Source of the DNA: an uncultured Flaviramulus sp.
GTDB lineage: Bacteria > Bacteroidota > Bacteroidia > Flavobacteriales > Flavobacteriaceae
Length of the DNA: 40,484 nucleotides
Assembly (NCBI GenBank): GCA_947487155.1
Contig: CANKVS010000037.1
Coordinates: 1 to 40,484, forward strand
Direction of reading: 5' to 3'
Made by a program: the position numbers and the translations under genes. Below are positions 33,967 through 40,484 of the stretch, one piece after another. The notes under the pieces were generated by a model, which saw nothing but the letters and a program-made list of their open reading frames with translations, did not search any database and was not told where the DNA came from. Each line of letters starts with the position of its first letter. Position 1 is the first letter of the stretch.

Positions 33967-34767
33967 TTACAAAAAATCCCGCTGTCTTTTGGCTTCAAAA
34001 ATAAGAATTCCAGCAGCAACAGACACATTTATAGAATCTATTTCGCCTTGCATAGGAATAATAATATTTTGAGTTGAATTTTTTAACCACGCATCACTTA
34101 ACCCTGTAGCTTCTGTTCCTACAACAATAGCTGTTGGTTTTGTGTAATCTTGCGTGTAATAATTTACTGAAGCCTGTAATGCAGCACAATAGATGTTTAT
34201 GTTTTTAGACTTTAAAAATTCAATAATTTCAGTAGTATTTCCTGTTGCAATTTGATTGGTAAATATGCAACCTACACTTGAGCGAATAATATTGGGGTTA
34301 TACAAATCTGTTTTAGAATTTGCAATAATTACAGCATCAACATTGGCAGCATCGGCAGTTCGCAAAATAGCACCAATATTTCCTGGTTTTTCAGGAGCTT
34401 CAGCTATTAAAATTAAAGGCGATTTGGTGTTAAAAGTTAAATTGTCTATGCAGTTTGTCTTAGATTTTGCAACTGCTAAAATGCCTTCGGTCGTATCTCG
34501 ATAAGCTAGTTTTTGGTATATCTCTTTGGAAATCTCTATTGTGTTTACGTGCTGATTTGTTAAGTCGTTTACCTGTTCTAAAGAAAATAATTCAGGATAA
34601 AATAAAACGGTTTCTAATTCATAACCACCTTTTAATGCTAAAGAAATTTCGCGTTTTCCTTCAATTAGAAATAGCCCCGTTTTTTTACGCTCACGCGACT
34701 TCTCTTTTAATTGAACAAGTTGTCGAATAATTTGGTTTTGTGTGCTGGTTATTAATTTTGTAGGCAA
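33967..34767 (-). CDS. SpoU/TrmH-family RNA 2'-O-methyltransferase
   Basis: A 266-aa methyltransferase with an N-terminal substrate-binding domain (KEKSRERKKTGLFLIEGKRE) and a C-terminal SPOUT domain with EKPGNIGAILRTADAANVDA (motif 1), VVGTEATGLSDAW (motif 2) and IPMQGEIDSINVSVAAGILI (motif 3). This resembles RlmB-like or TsnR-like rRNA enzymes. The start is the TTG at 34767, since no in-frame ATG lies before the conserved ITSTQN segment. It is divergent from the T9SS protein gene, and the two share a 38-bp promoter region. Confidence 0.87.
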   Translation of the reverse strand: MPTKLITSTQNQIIRQLVQLKEKSRERKKTGLFLIEGKREISLALKGGYELETVLFYPELFSLEQVNDLTNQHVNTIEISKEIYQKLAYRDTTEGILAVAKSKTNCIDNLTFNTKSPLILIAEAPEKPGNIGAILRTADAANVDAVIIANSKTDLYNPNIIRSSVGCIFTNQIATGNTTEIIEFLKSKNINIYCAALQASVNYYTQDYTKPTAIVVGTEATGLSDAWLKNSTQNIIIPMQGEIDSINVSVAAGILIFEAKRQRDFL

Positions 34768-34775
34768 TTGTTTAC

Positions 34776-34797
34776 TAATTTTGTTTTTACAAATTTA
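34776..34797. promoter_or_regulatory. Overlapping divergent promoters
   Basis: TAATTTTG (34776-34783, plus strand) and TAAATTTG (34790-34797, minus strand) are both perfect TAnnTTTG -7 boxes, only 6 bp apart. The first would serve the T9SS protein gene at 34806, the second the SpoU gene ending upstream at 34767. Competition between them is likely. Confidence 0.45.
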
Positions 34798-34805
34798 CTA
34801 TAAAT

Positions 34806-36551
34806 ATGAAACAACTATTACTATTCAGCTTATTCATTTTATTTTCAGTTTCTATTTATTCACAAGTTCAAGGGCCTCCACCTCCTTGCGGAATTACTAC
34901 AGTTTATATATGTGATAAAAATAATGATGGTTTTGAACAGGTTAACTTAAGAGAAGCTTTTCCTTTTAGTACATTTTGTAGAATAGATAAAGGAGAGCCA
35001 GAAGATTATTTCCCTATTGCTTATTATTTAACTCAAGATGATATGAATAATCAAGTTAATGAAATTATTAATCCAGAATTATATACTAATATATCTAGTC
35101 CACAAAATATTTATTATAGAGCGAATAAAATTATTCCAGATGATATTGAGTTTCTTTCATCAGCAGATAATTTTATTCAATTAATTTCATACCAAAAAGG
35201 AAACTTACCAACTCCATTAGTATTGTGTGACCTAAATAATGATGGTACAAATACTTTTGAATTAGAAAAAAAAGATAATGAAATTTTAGCTGGTTTAGAT
35301 CCAATAAAATATAGAGTTAAATATTATGCAAGTTTTGTAGATGCTGAAAATGCTACTAACGAATTACCTAAAGATAGTTATAGTAACGTTTCTAATCCGC
35401 AAACAGTTTATGCAAGAATGGAGCATGTAAGCTCTTTAGGTGGTTGTGGAGATATTGTTGAGTTAAGTTTAATAGTACAAGACGCTTGTCAAGACATAGC
35501 AGTTTATTTAATGTCTTATGGAGCGCCAAGACCTGGATTTGACTATAATAATCGTTTAATAATTAAAAATGAAGGACCAGAAACAGTAGTATCTGGTTCA
35601 GTTGAATTTGTTCATGACGCATCAATAACTTTTAATAGTGTTACTAATGTCGATTCAGGAAATACAACGACAAATACAGCAACAGGTTTTATTCTAAATT
35701 TTGTTGACTTAGAGCCAAATGAACAGGAAGTTGTGCGAATTAATATGAATGTGCCTGTTTCTACAAGTTTGGGCACTTTATTAACAAATACCGCTACATA
35801 TTCTGTAACTGATTTATTTGAAGAAAATAATAGCTCAATTTTGTCAGAAACCGTAATAGGTTCATACGACCCTAACGATATTACAGAATTTCATGGTCCA
35901 GATATTTTTTATGATGATTTTGATACAGATGATTATTTATTTTACACCATCCGATGCCAAAATGTTGGAACAGCAAATGCCATAAATGTTCGCATAGAAA
36001 ATACTTTAGACGTAGGTTTAGACCCATCTACAATTGTTATGCTAGATTCTAGTCATGGAAATGTGTTTGCTAGAGTAAATAATCAATTAACATGGCAATT
36101 CGATGATATTCATTTGCCAAGTGAAGATATGGACGAACCAAATAGTCATGGTTATGTGTATTATAAAATTAAACCAACGGCAGGATATAAAGTAGGAGAT
36201 ATAATTCCTAATACTGCCAAAATTTATTTTGATTTTAACCCAGCAGTAATAACAAATACATTTCAAACAGAATTTGTAGCAACATTATCAAGTAAAGGAT
36301 TTACTGATAATAATTTTTTCATGTCTCCAAATCCAACAAAAGATTATGTTGAAATTAGATTTAATAAAAATATTAGCCACTCAATTAATATTGTTGTATA
36401 TAATGTTGAAGGTAAAGAGTTAATTAACTCAGTTAAGAAATTAAAAGATAATCGTATAACGTTTAATGCGTCTCAATTTTCAAAGGGTATGTATTTTGTC
36501 AAGTTGAATGATGGCACCTCAGAAGTTATAAAAAAGCTAATTGTTAATTAA
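34806..36551 (+). CDS. T9SS type A sorting domain protein
   Basis: A 581-aa cell-surface or secreted protein. The N-terminal signal (MKQLLLFSLFILFSVSIYSQ) is followed by an aspartate-rich, Ca-binding-like region (CDKNNDGFEQ, CDLNNDGTNTF), a DUF11-like domain (about residues 240-345), and a conserved VIGSYDPNDITEF … NTAKIYFDFNPAVITNTF domain of the DUF7619 type. The C-terminus is a type IX secretion sorting domain with MSPNPTKDYVEIRF and FSKGMYFVKLNDG, ending KKLIVN. The DUF7619-CTD pairing is common in flavobacterial adhesin-like proteins. No enzymatic domain is visible. Confidence 0.88.
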   Translation: MKQLLLFSLFILFSVSIYSQVQGPPPPCGITTVYICDKNNDGFEQVNLREAFPFSTFCRIDKGEPEDYFPIAYYLTQDDMNNQVNEIINPELYTNISSPQNIYYRANKIIPDDIEFLSSADNFIQLISYQKGNLPTPLVLCDLNNDGTNTFELEKKDNEILAGLDPIKYRVKYYASFVDAENATNELPKDSYSNVSNPQTVYARMEHVSSLGGCGDIVELSLIVQDACQDIAVYLMSYGAPRPGFDYNNRLIIKNEGPETVVSGSVEFVHDASITFNSVTNVDSGNTTTNTATGFILNFVDLEPNEQEVVRINMNVPVSTSLGTLLTNTATYSVTDLFEENNSSILSETVIGSYDPNDITEFHGPDIFYDDFDTDDYLFYTIRCQNVGTANAINVRIENTLDVGLDPSTIVMLDSSHGNVFARVNNQLTWQFDDIHLPSEDMDEPNSHGYVYYKIKPTAGYKVGDIIPNTAKIYFDFNPAVITNTFQTEFVATLSSKGFTDNNFFMSPNPTKDYVEIRFNKNISHSINIVVYNVEGKELINSVKKLKDNRITFNASQFSKGMYFVKLNDGTSEVIKKLIVN

Positions 36552-36658
36552 AAACTAAGGGTAAGTCGTACAAAAAAATATTTCAAATACATTTTCAAAC
36601 ATTTTTTTGTAATTAATTGTATTAATAGCGACTCAATAAGTTAATCAATTTATAAAAA

Positions 36659-37447
36659 ATGAAAAACATTTATCTTTTAATTATTACACTTTTAATAATT
36701 TCCTGTAAACAGACTTCTGAGAAAAATAATGAAGACGCTCAAAATGAAGACGTTGCAACGCTTAAAACCTACCCAGAAAACATTTCAAAAGTATTTGATG
36801 CCCATGGCGGTCTAAGTACTTGGAATAAAATGCAATCATTGCAATTTACAATGGAAAAGCCAAATGGTGATGAAGTAACTACTACCGATTTAAAAAACAG
36901 AAATTCGCTTATAAGTATGCCAGCTCACTCAATTGGCTACGATGGAAAAGAGGTTTGGTTACATAAAAAAGATACAGTAGCCTACAAAGGCAACCCAAAA
37001 TTTTATTATAATTTAATGTTCTATTTTTATGCTATGCCGTTTATTTTAGCTGATGATGGTATTAATTATGAAGATATTGCTCCACTAGAGTTTGAAGGGA
37101 AAACATATCCTGGGATTAAAATTTCTTATGAAGCAGGAGTAGGAGAGTCTCCAGACGATGAGTATATTTTATATTATGATTCCGAAACCAACAAAATGGC
37201 TTGGTTAGGATATACTGTTACATATTTTTCTAAAAAGAAAGCCAAAGAATTTCACTTTATAAAGTACAGTAATTGGAAAACTGTTGAAGGATTGGTATTA
37301 CCAGACACCTTAACTTGGTACAATTATGAAAATAATATGCCAACAACAAAGCGTAACGATTTAGCATTTACCACAGTTGTTATTTCTAAAGAAAAGCTAA
37401 ATGAAGCTATTTTTAAAATGCCAGAAGACGCAGAGGTAATTAAATAA
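36659..37447 (+). CDS. DUF6503-like lipoprotein
   Basis: A 262-aa lipoprotein with signal MKNIYLLIITLLIISCKQT and a single domain beginning ISKVFDAHGGLSTWNKMQSL, which resembles the DUF6503 / LolA-like pattern of Bacteroidota: a curved sheet with GYDGKEVWLHKKD and a later LPDTLTWYNYENN strand. Proteins of this shape may bind lipids or act in the periplasm, but no function is known. It follows the T9SS gene by 107 bp and ends before a repeat module and terminator. Confidence 0.7.
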   Translation: MKNIYLLIITLLIISCKQTSEKNNEDAQNEDVATLKTYPENISKVFDAHGGLSTWNKMQSLQFTMEKPNGDEVTTTDLKNRNSLISMPAHSIGYDGKEVWLHKKDTVAYKGNPKFYYNLMFYFYAMPFILADDGINYEDIAPLEFEGKTYPGIKISYEAGVGESPDDEYILYYDSETNKMAWLGYTVTYFSKKKAKEFHFIKYSNWKTVEGLVLPDTLTWYNYENNMPTTKRNDLAFTTVVISKEKLNEAIFKMPEDAEVIK

Positions 37448-37485
37448 GCTATTATTAGCTATAAAATATAAAAGGAGAGCTGTCT

Positions 37486-37544
37486 AAAATCAATTATTTT
37501 TAATATTAAAATATTGATAATAAACTGATTAACAATCGAACTCA
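37486..37544. repeat. Dispersed 59-bp module, copy B
   Basis: Aligns without gaps to 220-278 (49 of 59 identical). It is intergenic and lies about 80 bp before a terminator hairpin, the same arrangement as copy A. Confidence 0.6.
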
Positions 37545-37625
37545 ATTACAAGTAAACTAGACAATTTTGTAGTAACTTAAAAATCAAAAACAGACTTATA
37601 ATACAATATAGAGCAAAAAAGAAAA

Positions 37626-37651
37626 TCGTGTATAAATTACTTTATACACGA
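37626..37651. terminator. Bidirectional terminator
   Basis: TCGTGTATAAA (37626-37636) pairs perfectly with TTTATACACGA (37641-37651) around a TTAC loop, with T-rich sequence on both sides. It separates the convergent DUF6503-like and YceI genes. Confidence 0.8.
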
Positions 37652-37694
37652 CTTCTTTTTAACTGTAAAATTTATATATTTTACTTCAAAACTC

Positions 37695-38333
37695 TTAAGA
37701 TTTATTTGCTTTAACAGTAACTTTTAATTCAATATCATCATTAATAAATTTATCGCCTAAGTCGCTAAAAATAGATTTCGATTTATATTGTACATTCCAT
37801 TTTGTTCTATCAATAGTAAATGTATCACTAGTAAGTGTAATTGTATTGTTTTCATTCACTACACTTACAGGAAATGTTACATTGTTTTTTACATCTTTAA
37901 GTGTTAAATTTCCAGAAAGCATTGTTTTTCCTTCAACGTCGTTTAAACCAGTAATTTCGAACGCTGCACTTGGATATTTTTCAACATCAAAAAAGTCAGC
38001 ACTTTTTAAATGACCTTCTAGCTTTTCGCTATTATCTGCATCCTTTATGGTGTTCATTTTTATTAAAAATGTACCATTATTAATTTTACCATTATTGGTG
38101 TTAAAAACACCGCTTTCTAGATTAATTGTACCGTTATGGGTTCCAGTAGGTTTGTAGCCTTTCCAAACTATAGTTGAGGCCGCAAGATCTACCACAAATT
38201 TTTCTGTAGAAACTTCAGTAATCATTACTTCTTCTGCTTCAGAGGTATTTGCTTCCTTAGCTTTGTCTTTACACGAAATGATTGAAATAGCTATAATTGC
38301 TGATAAAATAATAACTGCGAAATTCTTTTTCAT
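37695..38333 (-). CDS. YceI-family lipoprotein
   Basis: A 212-aa lipoprotein (signal LSAIIAISIISCKDK) with a YceI beta-barrel domain from about residue 45: STIVWKGYKPTGTHNGTINL, FLIKMNTIKDADNSEKLEGH, KYPSAAFEITGL and GNLTLKDVKNNVTFPVS. YceI proteins bind isoprenoid or other lipid ligands in the periplasm; some respond to stress. The acidic stretch after the lipidated cysteine (EANTSEAEEVMITEVS) may be a spacer. It is divergent from grpE, with about 150 bp between the starts. Confidence 0.9.
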   Translation of the reverse strand: MKKNFAVIILSAIIAISIISCKDKAKEANTSEAEEVMITEVSTEKFVVDLAASTIVWKGYKPTGTHNGTINLESGVFNTNNGKINNGTFLIKMNTIKDADNSEKLEGHLKSADFFDVEKYPSAAFEITGLNDVEGKTMLSGNLTLKDVKNNVTFPVSVVNENNTITLTSDTFTIDRTKWNVQYKSKSIFSDLGDKFINDDIELKVTVKANKS

Positions 38334-38400
38334 TTTAAAAATAGTTTAAATGTTTATGCTGTAAAATTAACCAATTGTACGCACAAAAAAAATTAAAATT

Positions 38401-38447
38401 ATTTTGTGACATTATGACATTTTTATAATAATGGCAGTACTTTTGCA
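38401..38447 (+). promoter_or_regulatory. grpE-dnaJ promoter, sigma-54-like
   Basis: TGGCAGTACTTTTGCA (38432-38447) fits the sigma-54 consensus TGGCACG-N4-TTGCA with the GG and GC pairs exactly 12 bp apart. Two TGACAT words (38407-38421 region) lie just upstream as possible activator half-sites. An overlapping reading is TACTTTTG (38438-38445), a housekeeping -7 box without a -33 partner at normal distance. Confidence 0.5.
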
Positions 38448-38483
38448 AACCAAATTTAGTATTTGTATAAATAACATACAGCA

Positions 38484-39038
38484 ATGAGTAAAAAGGAAAC
38501 AACAAGCGATATAGAAAACGAACAACTAGACGATGTTCAAAATGAAACTGTTGAAGTAGAGGAACAAGAAGTAGTTGAAGAGCAGACTGCCGAAGAAAAA
38601 CTTCAAGACGAGTTAGAACAAGAAAAGAACAAATTTTTGAGGTTATTTGCCGAATTTGAAAATTATAAAAAGCGAACCTCAAGAGAACGAATCGAACTAT
38701 TTTCTACAGCTAGTGAAGGTGTTATGAAAACATTATTACCAGTTCTTGATGATTTTGAGCGTGCATTAACTCATATTGAAGACGATAAAGAAGCTGAAGA
38801 GTTAAGAAAAGGTGTGCTTTTAATTTATCAGAAATTAGTTAAAACTTTAGAACAAAAAGGTTTAGCAGCAATAGCGATAGAAAAGGGAGATGTTTTTAAT
38901 GCTGATATTCATGAAGCCATTACGCAAATACCTGCGCCATCTGATGATTTAAAAGGTAAAATTATCGATGTTGTAGAAAAAGGATATAAGTTAGGCGAAA
39001 AAATAATTCGTTTCCCAAAAGTTGTTATAGGACAATAA
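38484..39038 (+). CDS. grpE: Nucleotide exchange factor GrpE
   Basis: A 184-aa cochaperone that releases ADP from DnaK. An acidic, unstructured N-terminus (about residues 1-40, many Glu) leads to a long coiled-coil region (EKLQDELEQEKNKFLRLFAE) and the conserved core FENYKKRTSRERIELF, followed by the C-terminal beta domain ending KIIRFPKVVIGQ. It is directly upstream of dnaJ (9 bp), an operon common in Bacteroidota. dnaK is not in the window. The ATG lies about 37 bp after the promoter motif. Confidence 0.95.
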   Translation: MSKKETTSDIENEQLDDVQNETVEVEEQEVVEEQTAEEKLQDELEQEKNKFLRLFAEFENYKKRTSRERIELFSTASEGVMKTLLPVLDDFERALTHIEDDKEAEELRKGVLLIYQKLVKTLEQKGLAAIAIEKGDVFNADIHEAITQIPAPSDDLKGKIIDVVEKGYKLGEKIIRFPKVVIGQ

Positions 39039-39047
39039 AACAAGACC

Positions 39048-40166
39048 ATGGCTAAAAGAGATTATTACGAAATATTAGGTGTTAGTAAAGGTGCTAGTGC
39101 TTCCGAGATTAAGAAAGCATACCGTAAAAAAGCAATTCAATATCATCCTGATAAAAATCCAAACGATAAAGACGCTGAAGCTAATTTTAAAGAAGCAGCC
39201 GAAGCCTACGAGGTGCTGAGCGATGGCGACAAAAAAGCACGTTACGATCAATTTGGTCATCAAGCCTTTGAAAATGGCGGCGGCGGTTTTGGTGGCGGAG
39301 GCATGAATATGGATGATATATTCAGTCAGTTCGGAGACATATTTGGTGGCGGTTTTGGCGGTGGCTTTTCAGGTTTTGGTGGCGGCGGTAGTCAACGTCG
39401 AGTAAAAGGTAGTAATTTGCGTATTCGCGTTAAATTAACATTAGAAGAGATTGCCAATGGTGTTGAAAAGAAAATTAAAGTAAAACGAAAAGTTCAAGCA
39501 TCAGGTACTACCTATAAAACCTGTTCTACATGTAACGGAAGTGGTCAAGTAACACGTATTGCAAACACTATTTTGGGTAGAATGCAAACGTCTGCACCAT
39601 GTAACGTTTGTGGAGGAGCCGGACAAACTATAGATAAAAAACCAGCAGATGCTGATGCACAAGGGTTAAAAGTTGCTGAAGAAACAGTATCTATTAAAAT
39701 ACCAGCAGGTGTTGTAGATGGCATGCAACTTAAAGTGTCTAGTAAAGGTAACGAAGCTCCTGGAAATGGTGTTTCGGGCGATTTATTAGTAGCTATTGAA
39801 GAAATAGAACACGATAATTTACAACGAGAAGGCGATAATTTACATTACGATTTATATGTAAGTTATCCTGATGCCGTTTTAGGAACTTCAAAAGAAATTG
39901 ATACAGTAACAGGAAAAGTGCGTATTAAAGTAGAAGCAGGTGTACAATCTGGTAAAATTTTACGTTTACGAGGAAAAGGCATACCAAGTATAAATGGATA
40001 CGGAAGAGGCGATTTACTGGTGCATGTAAATGTTTGGACACCTAAAACATTAAGTAAACAACAAAAAGAGTTTTTCGAATCTATGAGAAGCGATGAGCAT
40101 TTTGAGCCAAAGCCCGAAAGCTCTGATAAATCATTTTTTGAAAAAGTAAAAGACATGTTTTCTTAG
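39048..40166 (+). CDS. dnaJ: Chaperone DnaJ with reduced zinc finger
   Basis: A 372-aa Hsp40 cochaperone of DnaK. The J domain (residues 4-70) has the HPD motif in YHPDKNP, and a Gly/Phe-rich linker follows (about 75-125). The zinc region contains only two CxxCxGxG motifs, CSTCNGSG and CNVCGGAG, instead of the canonical four. They correspond to the middle pair, which forms zinc centre II; the outer pair (centre I) is missing. The C-terminal substrate-binding domains are complete, with GDLLVAIEE and [14 protein letters not shown]. This reduced form is, as far as I know, common in Flavobacteriia. Two terminators follow. Confidence 0.95.
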   Translation: MAKRDYYEILGVSKGASASEIKKAYRKKAIQYHPDKNPNDKDAEANFKEAAEAYEVLSDGDKKARYDQFGHQAFENGGGGFGGGGMNMDDIFSQFGDIFGGGFGGGFSGFGGGGSQRRVKGSNLRIRVKLTLEEIANGVEKKIKVKRKVQASGTTYKTCSTCNGSGQVTRIANTILGRMQTSAPCNVCGGAGQTIDKKPADADAQGLKVAEETVSIKIPAGVVDGMQLKVSSKGNEAPGNGVSGDLLVAIEEIEHDNLQREGDNLHYDLYVSYPDAVLGTSKEIDTVTGKVRIKVEAGVQSGKILRLRGKGIPSINGYGRGDLLVHVNVWTPKTLSKQQKEFFESMRSDEHFEPKPESSDKSFFEKVKDMFS

Positions 40167-40195
40167 TCATAGAAAATTAAAGTTCTGATATAGTT

Positions 40196-40228
40196 TTTGC
40201 AATATTTGCGAAAAAAAAACTATATTTG
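40196..40228 (+). promoter_or_regulatory. Promoter-like pair after dnaJ
   Basis: TTTG (40196-40199) and TATATTTG (40221-40228), 21 bp apart, fit the Bacteroidota promoter pattern. A terminator hairpin begins only 3 bp further on, so any transcript would be very short unless it reads through. Confidence 0.35.
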
Positions 40229-40230
40229 GG

Positions 40231-40256
40231 TTATCACTAATTAATTTTAGTGATAA
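40231..40256. terminator. Terminator hairpin 1 after dnaJ
   Basis: TTATCACTAA (40231-40240) pairs perfectly with TTAGTGATAA (40247-40256) and is followed by TTTTTCTTTTT. Confidence 0.8.
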
Positions 40257-40281
40257 TTTTTCTTTTTCATAGCAATTTTTT

Positions 40282-40309
40282 CCCATCCTTAATTTTTTTT
40301 AAGGGTGGG
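40282..40309. terminator. Terminator hairpin 2 after dnaJ
   Basis: CCCATCCTTAA (40282-40292) pairs with TTAAGGGTGGG (40299-40309), with one T-G wobble, and is followed by TTTTGTTTTTA. Confidence 0.75.
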
Positions 40310-40334
40310 TTTTGTTTTTAGTAAAACTCTTATA

Positions 40335-40482
40335 GGATCAAGACCAATTGTTGTGTGTTAAGCAAAAATAGTAGTTAGTCTGAAGAGGAAGAATTCTACA
40401 TTTTTGACGGATCAAGACCAATTGTTGTGTGTTAAGCAAAAATAGTAGTTAGTCTGAAGAGGAAGAATTCTACATTTTTGAC
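40335..40482. repeat. Tandem direct repeat, 2 x 74 bp
   Basis: The unit at 40335-40408 (GGATCAAGACCAATTG…TTTTTGAC) is repeated base for base at 40409-40482. The period of 74 is not a multiple of three, and stop codons occur, so it is not coding. The array may continue beyond the window. Confidence 0.9.
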
Positions 40483-40484
40483 AC

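Larger units (their letters stand above)
40167..40484. other. Gene-free right edge
   Basis: About 320 bp with no gene: a promoter-like pair and two terminator hairpins (40196-40309), then the tandem 74-bp repeat that runs to within 2 bp of the window end. Confidence 0.5.

Noticed and set aside
38335..38682. Open frame of 115 codons on the minus strand over the grpE start
   Set aside because: It overlaps the grpE coding region and promoter and has no recognisable features.
40335..40482. CRISPR array at the right edge
   Set aside because: The whole 74-bp period is identical in both copies, with no variable spacer.

Overview
The window looks like a chromosomal segment of a marine-type member of the Flavobacteriaceae (Bacteroidota). 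It is AT-rich, and it encodes a type IX secretion C-terminal sorting domain, many short Bacteroidota lipoprotein signals (…SCK/…ACS), CarboxypepD_reg-like proteins, a single-chain PurL and a DnaJ with a reduced zinc finger. Promoters fit the Bacteroidota TTTG-N19-TAnnTTTG pattern. I see no rRNA, tRNA, CRISPR array, transposase or phage gene. Family names come from reading the translations, not from a database search.

Layout. (1) 359-8652, minus strand: fatty-acid beta-oxidation. An acyl-CoA ligase is followed by a MarR regulator, fadN, fadA and fadE, the same enzyme order as the Bacillus fadNAE operon. A small four-helix-bundle gene with 13-bp inverted flanks sits between fadA and fadE. A 12-2-12 palindrome lies over the marR promoter. 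(2) 8756-10321: a lipoprotein sulfatase. (3) 10662-15024, plus: pflB, pflA and an OFA-family carrier, a formate-producing fermentation module with an FNR-like site upstream. The pflA start codon lies in the loop of a 15-bp hairpin. (4) 15122-18919, minus: purL, carrying two palindromic repeat elements inserted in frame. (5) 19429-22584, minus: a frameshifted accessory gene with inverted boundary motifs, an outer-membrane beta-barrel protein and an rRNA m5C methyltransferase. (6) 22868-26702, plus: a tight YHYH / MORN_2 / SCO lipoprotein operon, a BNR-propeller lipoprotein and trmH. (7) 26711-31384, minus: three secreted CarboxypepD_reg-type proteins, a MITE-like element and a DEAD-box RNA helicase. 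(8) 31385-32459: dispersed repeats, a large hairpin of cassette-boundary type and a small secreted protein. (9) 32647-34767, minus: an M48 protease and a SpoU methyltransferase. (10) 34806-38333: a T9SS cargo protein, a DUF6503-like lipoprotein and a YceI-like lipoprotein. (11) 38484-40166, plus: grpE-dnaJ behind a possible sigma-54-type promoter. (12) A tandem 74-bp repeat at the right edge.

Most genes are core metabolism or housekeeping. The most unusual content is the mobile-repeat layer: GTCATTGCGA- and CTTCGAC-type palindromes occur both between genes and, twice, as coding sequence inside purL, reminiscent of Rickettsia palindromic elements. The YHYH-SCO operon is the best candidate for a poorly described functional system.
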